64,000 nt of DNA from Longispora fulva (lineage in GTDB: Bacteria > Actinomycetota > Actinomycetes > Mycobacteriales > Micromonosporaceae): positions 5,332,001-5,396,000 of the forward strand of contig NZ_JADOUF010000001.1 of assembly GCF_015751905.1 (NCBI RefSeq), written 5' to 3'. Below the pieces are notes generated by a model, which worked only from the letters and a program-made list of their open reading frames with translations, was not told the DNA's origin and ran no database searches. Shown one piece after another: positions 57,442 through 64,000 of the stretch (its first letter is position 1; each line of letters starts with the position of its first letter). The position numbers and the translations under genes are program-made.

Positions 57442-58044
57442 ATGGAGATCATCGACATGTGGTTCGACCCCCGGTGCCCGTGGGCATGGATCGCCTCGCG
57501 GTGGCTGTTGGAGGCCGAACGGGTCCGCGACGTGCGGGTCCGCTTCCACGTCATGAGCCTCGTGGTGCTCAACGACGGCCGGGAGATCGACCCGTGGTAC
57601 CGCGAGTGGCTGACCCCCGGCATGGGCCCGGTCCGGGTCGCCATCGCCGTCGAGGACAAGTACGGCCCGGACGCGCTGCGGGACTTCTACACCGCGATCG
57701 GCGAGCGGATCCACCTGGACAAGGCCCCGATCGGCCCCGAACTGTACGTCGCGGCCCTCACCGCCCTGGGCCTCGACCCGGTGCTCGCCGACGCCGCCGA
57801 CACCTCCGACCACGACGAGTCGCTGCTGGCCAGCCACAGGGCCGGGATGGATCTGGTGGGCGACGCCGCCGGTACCCCCGTGATCCAGGTCGCCGGGGCG
57901 GCCTTCTTCGGGCCGGTGGTCAGCCCCACCCCGCGCGGCGAGGAGGCCGGCCGGCTGTGGGACGCGGTGCGGACCCTGGCCACGATCGACGGGTTCTCCG
58001 AGATCAAGCGGCCCCGCAACGGGAGACCGGTGGTGGAGAGATGA
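57442..58044 (+). CDS. Rv2466c-like DsbA-family oxidoreductase, monothiol (CPWA)
   Basis: 200 residues, thioredoxin fold with helical insert. It matches my memory of mycothiol-dependent reductase Rv2466c along its length (FHVMSLVVLN, GPVRVAIAVEDKYG, GTPVIQVAGAAFFGPVVS, PRGEEAGRLWDAV). The active site is CPWA instead of CPWC, so the second Cys is missing and it can only work through a mixed disulfide, as a mycoredoxin-like monothiol enzyme, or have a different role. ATG 57442 is chosen; GTG 57433 is possible. It overlaps the next gene (ATGA) and is divergent from MocR. Confidence 0.88.
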   Translation: MEIIDMWFDPRCPWAWIASRWLLEAERVRDVRVRFHVMSLVVLNDGREIDPWYREWLTPGMGPVRVAIAVEDKYGPDALRDFYTAIGERIHLDKAPIGPELYVAALTALGLDPVLADAADTSDHDESLLASHRAGMDLVGDAAGTPVIQVAGAAFFGPVVSPTPRGEEAGRLWDAVRTLATIDGFSEIKRPRNGRPVVER

Positions 58045-59264
58045 GCAGGTCCCCCGGGCGGCGGCTGGCTCTCGCCCAGCTAGCCAGTTCCGTCGGCGAC
58101 GGCGCGTTCATCGTCTGCTCCGCGCTGTACTTCGCCCGGGTGATCGGCCTGTCCGCCCCCCAGATCGGATTCGCGCTGACCATCGGCTGGGCCGTCGGGG
58201 CCGTCGCCGGAGTCCCGCTCGGGCACCTCGCCGACCGCCGGGGCCCACGCGGCACGGCCGTCGCGCTCGCCGTCGCCACCGGGGTGTCCGTGTCGGCGTT
58301 CCTGGTCGTCCGGTCGTTCCCACTGTTCGTGCTCGCCGCGTGCGTGTACGCCTGCTGCCAGTGCGGACTGACCGCCGCCCGCCAGGCACTGCTCGCCGGC
58401 CTCGTCGACCCGGGCGACCGCACCAGGGTCCGCGCGGCCCTCCAGTCGACCGTGAACGCCGGGCTCGCCGTCGGCGCGGCCCTCGGCGGGATCGCGCTGT
58501 ACCTGGACACCCCGCGCGCGTACCTCGCGGTGTTCACCGTCGACGCGCTGAGCTTCCTGCTCGCCGCGCTCGTCCTGCGCCGGCTACCGTCGGTGGCCGC
58601 CGTGCCGGCCGGGGTCACGGGGGAACCCCGGCTGGCCGTGCTCCGCGACCGGCCGTACGCGCTGATCACGCTGCTCAACACCGTGCTGCTGCTGTACATG
58701 CCGCTGTTCAGTCTGGTTATCCCGCTGTGGATCGTGACGAGGACCGAGGCGCCGCGCTGGTTGGTGTCCGCGCTGCTCGTGCTCAACACGCTCAGCGTCG
58801 TGCTGTTCCAGGTCCGGGTCGCCCGGCGGGTCACGGACCTGCGCTCGGCGACCCGGCTGATCCGGTACGCCGGAGCCGTCATGCTCGGCTCCTGCGCCGT
58901 GTACGCCCTATCAGGCGACGGCCGCCCGAAGTGGACCTCGGCCGCCATCCTGCTGCTCGCCGCCGCGCTGCAGGTGATCGGCGAGATGATGCAGGCCAGT
59001 GGCGCGTGGGAGATCAGTTTCGGGCTGGCCCCGGCGGGCAAGCAGGGGCAGTACCAGGGGTTCTTCGGGACCGGGACCGCCGTGGCCAGGATGCTCGGGC
59101 CGGTGCTGCTCACGACCCTGGTCCTCGGCTGGGGCGCCCCCGGGTGGGTCCTGCTCGGCGGGCTGTTCCTGGTGGCGGCCTGCGCGATGGGGCCGGCGGT
59201 GCGGTGGGCGGAACGGGACCGGGCGCGCCGGCGGGTGGAGGCGGGGGCGGCCGTTGCGGGGTGA
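58041..59264 (+). CDS. MFS transporter (12-helix) coupled to the Rv2466c-like gene
   Basis: 407 residues, about 12 hydrophobic helices; motif A GHLADRRGPRGTAVAL and a long series of Leu/Ala/Val segments. Possible efflux pump for substrates linked to the MocR operon. ATG 58041 overlaps the oxidoreductase stop (ATGA). Confidence 0.88.
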   Translation: MSRSPGRRLALAQLASSVGDGAFIVCSALYFARVIGLSAPQIGFALTIGWAVGAVAGVPLGHLADRRGPRGTAVALAVATGVSVSAFLVVRSFPLFVLAACVYACCQCGLTAARQALLAGLVDPGDRTRVRAALQSTVNAGLAVGAALGGIALYLDTPRAYLAVFTVDALSFLLAALVLRRLPSVAAVPAGVTGEPRLAVLRDRPYALITLLNTVLLLYMPLFSLVIPLWIVTRTEAPRWLVSALLVLNTLSVVLFQVRVARRVTDLRSATRLIRYAGAVMLGSCAVYALSGDGRPKWTSAAILLLAAALQVIGEMMQASGAWEISFGLAPAGKQGQYQGFFGTGTAVARMLGPVLLTTLVLGWGAPGWVLLGGLFLVAACAMGPAVRWAERDRARRRVEAGAAVAG

Positions 59265-59274
59265 CAGCGCGGCT

Positions 59275-59299
59275 GGAGGCCACCGAATCGGCGGCCTCC
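59275..59299. terminator. Terminator between converging MFS genes
   Basis: A 7-bp stem GGAGGCC (59275-59281) / GGCCTCC (59293-59299) with an 11-base loop lies 10 bp after the MFS stop and 16 bp from the other MFS stop. No T tract. Confidence 0.5.
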
Positions 59300-59314
59300 C
59301 TGCCACGTTGCAGA

Positions 59315-60874
59315 TCACTGTCGGGCCGGGACCAGCGTCTCGGCCGGGCCGGCGTCCGCCGGGGTCTCCTCGATCACCTTCGGGACCGACCGCAGGGTGA
59401 CCAGCGCGGCCAGTGCCACCAGGGCCGCCATCCCGGCGCTGCAGTACAGGGCCACGTGCATGCCGTCCAGGAACGCCCCCTGCGCCGCGCGCACCACCTG
59501 ACCGGCGAGCTGCTCCGGCAACCCCCGGGCCACCTGCATCGCGCCGCCGAGCGAGTCGCGCACCCCGTCGACGGCCCCGGCCGGCAGCCCGGCCGGCAGG
59601 TCGAGGCTCCCCCGGTACGCCGCGTTCAGCACGCTGCCCAGCACCGCCATGCCCAGCGCCCCGCCCAGCTCGGTGGCCGTCTCGGAGATCGCCGAGGCCG
59701 CGCCGGCCCGGTCCTTGGACACCGAGGCGAGGATCGTGTCGGAGGTGACGGTGAGCGCCATGCCCATCCCGAACCCGGACGGGACCATCGCGCCGAGCAT
59801 GGGCAGATAGCCGCCGTCGGCACCGGTGACCAGGACGTAGAGGACGAAGCCCGCCGCGCAGATCGCCATGCCGAGTGCAACGACCCGCGCCCGGCCCATC
59901 GCCGTGATCAGCGGGGCGGCCAGCGCGCCGCCGGTCATCGCCGCGAGCGCCCCGGGCAGACCGGCGAGTCCCGCCTGCCACGGCGACCAGCCGAGCACGA
60001 GCTGGAAGTACTGGGCGAAGATCAGGGACTGGGCCACCATCGCGAACATGGCGAACAGGTTCGCGCCGATGGAGCCGGAGAACGCCGCCCGGCGGAACAG
60101 CCGCACGTCGATCAGGGGCTCGGCGAGCCGGGACTGCCGGCGGACGAACAGCGCCAGGCCGACCAGGCCGATCCCGAGGGCCACCAGCACCTTGGGCTGG
60201 GTGACGCCGCCGTGGGTGGACTCGGTGATGGCGTACACGACGCCGAGCACGCCGACGATGGACAGCGGCACGCTGGGGACGTCCAGGCGGCCCGGCCTCG
60301 GGTCCCGCGACTCCGGGAGCACGAACACGGCGGCGAGCAGGATCGCGGCCATGATCGGCACGTTGATCAGGAACACCGAGCCCCACCAGAAGTGGTCGAG
60401 GACCGCGCCGCCGAGTACCGGTCCGAGGCCGATGCCGGCGCCCACCACGCCGGTGGAGATGCCGACGGCCGCCGTGCGCTCCTTCGGGTCGGTGAACACG
60501 TTCCGCACGATCGACAGGGTCGACGGCATGATCGTGGCGCCCGCGACGCCGAGCAGTGCCCGGGCCGCGATCAGGAGTTCGGGGCTGGCGGCGTAGGCGG
60601 TGGCGGCCGACGCGGCGGCGAAGGCGGCCATGCCGATCAGCAGCAGGCGCTTGCGGCCGATCCGGTCACCGAGGCCGCCCATGGTGACGAGGAGGCCGGC
60701 GAGGGCGAAGCCGTACGCGTCGGCGATCCACAGGATCTGGGTGGCGGTGGGGTCGAGATCCCGGATCAGGCCGGGGATGGCCAGGTGCAGGGCCGTCATG
60801 TCGATGGCGAGGACGAGACCGGCGAGGCAGCAGACGACGAGGGTGGCCCACTTGCGGGCCGGCGAGATGCTCAT
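59315..60874 (-). CDS. DHA2-family MFS transporter
   Basis: 519 residues, 14 predicted helices. Motif D1-like DMTALHLAIPGLIRDLDPT, motif A GGLGDRIGRKRLLLI, motif C region GLGPVLGGAVLDHFWWGSVFLINVP. Members of this subgroup (SmvA-like) export quaternary ammonium compounds or antibiotics. It is 52 bp downstream of the SARP-type regulator gene, in the same direction, and may be controlled by it. Confidence 0.92.
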   Translation of the reverse strand: MSISPARKWATLVVCCLAGLVLAIDMTALHLAIPGLIRDLDPTATQILWIADAYGFALAGLLVTMGGLGDRIGRKRLLLIGMAAFAAASAATAYAASPELLIAARALLGVAGATIMPSTLSIVRNVFTDPKERTAAVGISTGVVGAGIGLGPVLGGAVLDHFWWGSVFLINVPIMAAILLAAVFVLPESRDPRPGRLDVPSVPLSIVGVLGVVYAITESTHGGVTQPKVLVALGIGLVGLALFVRRQSRLAEPLIDVRLFRRAAFSGSIGANLFAMFAMVAQSLIFAQYFQLVLGWSPWQAGLAGLPGALAAMTGGALAAPLITAMGRARVVALGMAICAAGFVLYVLVTGADGGYLPMLGAMVPSGFGMGMALTVTSDTILASVSKDRAGAASAISETATELGGALGMAVLGSVLNAAYRGSLDLPAGLPAGAVDGVRDSLGGAMQVARGLPEQLAGQVVRAAQGAFLDGMHVALYCSAGMAALVALAALVTLRSVPKVIEETPADAGPAETLVPARQ

Positions 60875-60926
60875 GGGGGTACTGTCGGCGCGCGCGCTGA
60901 CCGGTCGCGCACCGTGCGCTGACAGG

Positions 60927-63900
60927 CTAGCGCCGCAGGAGCGCGAGCACCTCGTCGCGGGTCATGCCGGCACCCCGCGCGTGGGCCGCGGCGAACCCGT
61001 CCTCGCCCAGCAGCTCCGTCGTCGCGGCCACGGTCCCCGCCACGTCGCGGTCCCCGGCGAGCGACGCACCCCGCAGCGGGACGACCGTGCCGAGCAGGAG
61101 CGCCGCCCGCTCCGGGTCCCCGTCGAGCAGCGCGACCCCGGCGAGCGCCTCGACGACGAGGGCGACCGTGAGCATGTTCGGGTGGTCCATGCCGATCCGC
61201 AGGGCCTGCCCGAGCGTGGTCCGCGCCTCGTCGGCGGCCCCCTCGGCGACCTGCACCCGGCCGAGTCCGGTCAGGATCACCGCGCGGGCCATCTCGCCGC
61301 CGAACGTCGCCGTCGTGCACTCGCGCAGCGCGGTCTCGAACAGCCGGCGGGCCGCGGGCAGGTCGCCGCGGTACCGGGCCAGGTCGCCGAGCCGCCCGTG
61401 CGCGCCGGCCAGCTTCTCCGGCGCGCCGGCCCGGCGGATCAGCTCCTCGGACCGCTCGTAGTCGACGCCGGCCGCGTCGAGGTCCCCGCGCCGGACGAGG
61501 CTGTCGCCGCGCCGGCCGAGCAGGTCCGCCAGGTCCTCCAGCGCGCCGAGCTGTTCGACCAGTTCCAGGGCTTCGCCCATCAGCGCGATGGACCGGTCGT
61601 GGTCGCCGCGCGCCTCGGCGAGCAGGGCCAGCGGGTCGAGGGTGTTGGCCATCCCCCACCGGTCGCCGAGTTCGCGGAACGCCGCCAGCCCCGCCTCGAA
61701 CTCCGGCTCGGACTCGGCCAGGTTCCCGCCGAACTGGTGCTGGTAGCCCATACCTAGCCGGTACAGCGCCAGGGACCAGGGGTCGGAGCCGAGCTGCCGC
61801 AGGTACGCGCCCTCATCCGTGCGGTGCGGCCCGGCGGCCAACGCCCAGAGCACCGTCGTGAACGGGTACTTCAGCGTGTGGTCGATGCCGGCCATCAGCT
61901 CCTGGGCCCGTTCGAGCCGCTCGACGAGCACCGGCTGGCCCGTGCCGACGGCCATCGTGTTGAGCACGCACAGCACGTACTCCTCGTGCAGGTCCGCCGG
62001 TGGACTGGTCCCCACGGCGTCGAGGATCTCACCGGCCAGCGGCGCGCCCTCGCCGCGCAGGCCGCGCAGCCACCAGTCCCAGGACAGGGCCGCCACCAGG
62101 TGCAACGCCAGCGCCGGGTCGGCGCGTGCCGCCCAGCGCACGGCGGCCTGCGTGTTGGGGTGCTCAGCGGCGAGCCGGGCGAGCCAGGTCAGCTGCCCGT
62201 GTCCGCGCAGGAACGTGTCGGCGCGCCGGGCGAGGTCGAGGAAGTACCCGGCGTGCGCGCGGCGGAACCGCTCCTCCTCGCCGGACTCGGCCAGCCGTTC
62301 GGCGCAGAACACCCGGATGGTGTCGAGCATCCGGTACCGGCCGCCGGCGTCCTCGATCAGTGACTTGTCGGCGAGGTCGGCGAGCAGTTCGTCCACGTCT
62401 TCGGCCGGCAACCCGCATACGGCGGCTGCCGCTTCGAGGGTGAGCCCCCCGTTGAACACGGTCAGCCGCCGGGCCAGGGTCTTCTCCGCGTCGGACAGCA
62501 GGTCCCAGCTCCACTCGACGACGGCGCGCAGCGTCTGGTGCCGGGCGGCGGCGGTCCGACTGCCCCGGGACAGCAGCCGGAACCGGTCGTCGAGCCGGGC
62601 GTCGACCTCCGCCACGGTCAGGGACCGCAGCCGGGCCGCCGCCAGCTCGATCGCCAGCGGCGAACCGTCGAGCGCCGCGCAGATCCGCAGCACGCCGTCC
62701 ACGGTGTCGTCGAGCGCGAAGTCGGGGCGCACGGCGGTCGCCCGGTCGACGAACAGCCGGACCGCCGGGTACCCGACCGCCTGCCCGGCCGGGGTGCCGG
62801 GCGGCGGCAGCGGCAGTTGGCGCACCGGGCACAGGGACTCGCCGGTGATGCCGAGCGCCTCGCGGCTGGTGGCGAGCACCCGCAGCCCCGGGCACGCGCC
62901 GAGCAGCCGGTGGGCCAGCCGGGCGGCGTGGTCGATGACGTGCTCGCAGTTGTCGAGGATCAGGAGCAGCGGCCGGTCGGTGAGTGCCGCGACCAGCCGT
63001 TCCGTCGGGTCCGCCGGGCCGCCCGCCGACGGCAGCAGGCCGCCCTCGCGCAGGCCGAGCGCCGCGAGCACCGCCTGCGGCACCTCCGCCCCGTCGCCCA
63101 GCGGCGCCAGGTCCACGAAGCACGCCTCACCCCGGCCGAGCCCGCTCGCCTCGATCGCGAGCCGGGTCTTGCCGGCCCCGCCCGGCCCGGTGAGGGTGAC
63201 CAGCCGGGTGCCGGCGAGCAGCGCCGCGATCCGGTCCAGCTCCTCTGCCCGGCCGACGAAGCTGGTCAACTGGGCGGGCAGCCCGAGCCGCTGCCGCGAC
63301 GGGGCGGCGATCTCACCCCGCAGAACGGAGACGTGTACGGCCGTGAGCTCCGCCGACGGGTCGGCCCCCAGCTCCTCGGCGAGCAGTCGCCGGGTGTCCT
63401 CGTACTCGGCGAGGGCTTCGGCCTGTCGGCCGCTGCCGGACAGCGCGCGCATCAGTTGCCCGCGTGCCCGCTCCCGCAACGGGTACTCCGCGACCAGCTC
63501 CCGCAGCCGCGCCACCACCTCCCGGTGCCCGCCGAGCGCCAGGTCCGCCTCCGCCCGGTCCTCGACGGCCGCCGCCCGCAGCTCCGCGAGCCGTGCAGCC
63601 TGGCCCTCAGCGAACGGCGCGTCGGTCACGTCGGCGAGCGCCGGCCCGCGCCACAGGTCGAGCGCCTCGCGCAACAGGTCGGCGGCTCCGGCGTGGTCCC
63701 CGGCGGCGAGGGCGCGCTGGCCGTCGCGGGCGAGCCGCTCGAACCGGTGCGCGTCCACGTCCTGCGGGTCGACGGCGAGCCGGTAGCCGGCCGGGTGGAA
63801 CTCGACCAGGTCGCTGTCGCCCAGTCCCCTGCGGAGCCGGCTGACCTGGGACTGGAGCGCGTTGGCCGCGCCGGTCGGCGGGTGTTCGCCGTACAGGCCG

Positions 63901-64000
63901 TCGACCAGGCGTTCTGTCGGGACCAGGCGGCCGGCGTCGAGGAGGAGCAGCGCGAGCAGACCTCGCACCCTGGGGCCGCCGACCGCAACGGGGGTCCCGT
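60927..64000 (-). CDS. SARP/AfsR-type regulator with BTAD, NB-ARC-like ATPase and TPR-like repeats (5' end cut by window)
   Basis: At least 1020 residues; the frame continues past the window end, so the first part of the DNA-binding domain is missing. Visible order: winged-helix end (VRGLLALLLLDAGRLVPTERL), BTAD (~75-225), NTPase (Walker A GPGGAGKTRLA, Walker B-like LLLILDNCEHV, LATSREALG) and a long TPR-like helical tail to MTRDEVLALLRR. There is no LuxR HTH at the end. Such proteins activate antibiotic or morphological genes. The neighbouring DHA2 pump may be a target. Confidence 0.92.
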   Translation of the reverse strand, partial: GTPVAVGGPRVRGLLALLLLDAGRLVPTERLVDGLYGEHPPTGAANALQSQVSRLRRGLGDSDLVEFHPAGYRLAVDPQDVDAHRFERLARDGQRALAAGDHAGAADLLREALDLWRGPALADVTDAPFAEGQAARLAELRAAAVEDRAEADLALGGHREVVARLRELVAEYPLRERARGQLMRALSGSGRQAEALAEYEDTRRLLAEELGADPSAELTAVHVSVLRGEIAAPSRQRLGLPAQLTSFVGRAEELDRIAALLAGTRLVTLTGPGGAGKTRLAIEASGLGRGEACFVDLAPLGDGAEVPQAVLAALGLREGGLLPSAGGPADPTERLVAALTDRPLLLILDNCEHVIDHAARLAHRLLGACPGLRVLATSREALGITGESLCPVRQLPLPPPGTPAGQAVGYPAVRLFVDRATAVRPDFALDDTVDGVLRICAALDGSPLAIELAAARLRSLTVAEVDARLDDRFRLLSRGSRTAAARHQTLRAVVEWSWDLLSDAEKTLARRLTVFNGGLTLEAAAAVCGLPAEDVDELLADLADKSLIEDAGGRYRMLDTIRVFCAERLAESGEEERFRRAHAGYFLDLARRADTFLRGHGQLTWLARLAAEHPNTQAAVRWAARADPALALHLVAALSWDWWLRGLRGEGAPLAGEILDAVGTSPPADLHEEYVLCVLNTMAVGTGQPVLVERLERAQELMAGIDHTLKYPFTTVLWALAAGPHRTDEGAYLRQLGSDPWSLALYRLGMGYQHQFGGNLAESEPEFEAGLAAFRELGDRWGMANTLDPLALLAEARGDHDRSIALMGEALELVEQLGALEDLADLLGRRGDSLVRRGDLDAAGVDYERSEELIRRAGAPEKLAGAHGRLGDLARYRGDLPAARRLFETALRECTTATFGGEMARAVILTGLGRVQVAEGAADEARTTLGQALRIGMDHPNMLTVALVVEALAGVALLDGDPERAALLLGTVVPLRGASLAGDRDVAGTVAATTELLGEDGFAAAHARGAGMTRDEVLALLRR

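Overview
The window is a 64-kb piece of a high-GC actinobacterial chromosome, densely packed with genes that often overlap by 4 bp (ATGA/GTGA/CTGA) and often start with GTG or TTG. Several systems point to the mycothiol-producing Actinobacteria and, by gene order and protein style, most likely to the Micromonosporaceae (an inference): a SigR/RsrA pair, a WhiB protein, a 24-residue bL37 ribosomal protein, an Rv2466c-like oxidoreductase, ESX-type proteins and a SARP regulator. I saw no rRNA, tRNA, CRISPR array, integrase or transposase. The window looks like stable chromosome, not a mobile island.

Region 1 (1-25 kb) is mainly housekeeping: the 3' part of ilvD, a thioesterase, glyA behind a recognisable ZTP riboswitch, a degenerate EAL protein, a PQQ-type sugar dehydrogenase, a membrane phosphoesterase, acyP, gatCAB, a GGDEF-EAL protein, ligA, an orphan membrane-anchored PemK/MazF-like protein, a MetE-like protein with mnmA and a cysteine desulfurase (sulfur delivery and tRNA thiolation), an ACT-GNAT fusion, a nucleotidyltransferase and etfBA.

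Region 2 (25-40 kb) is more accessory. It has two GNAT enzymes, an ESX-like gene pair in which the larger protein joins a WXG-type N-terminus, RTX-like calcium repeats and an HExxH metalloprotease-like end, and an ABC importer operon with a duplicated permease 3' end and a DasR-type palindrome upstream. Then come a TPP enzyme with enoyl-CoA hydratase, a DUF2785 protein, a SIS-domain sugar isomerase and a TetR/DHA2 efflux divergon with two clear operators.

Region 3 (40-48 kb) is a conserved core block resembling the mycobacterial sigH-rshA-TB7.3-aroA-rsgA neighbourhood: a small biotinyl protein, bL37, RsrA, SigR with a self-type promoter, WhiB, AroA, RsgA (apparent CTG start), an uncharacterised coiled-coil protein and HisN.

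Region 4 (48-64 kb) is rich in transporters: a DMT-like protein, an ABC-2 exporter, a DHA2 pump carrying a C-terminal winged-helix-like domain, a polysaccharide deacetylase, a MarR/DHA2 divergon with a periodic operator array, a MocR regulator beside a CPWA-type Rv2466c homologue and an MFS pump, another DHA2 pump, and a SARP-type regulator cut by the window end.

A dispersed ~70-bp hairpin element (copies near 1.1, 12.2, 17.4 and 55.9 kb) always begins 10-14 bp after a stop codon in the sense direction. It looks like a genome-specific 3'-end or terminator repeat.
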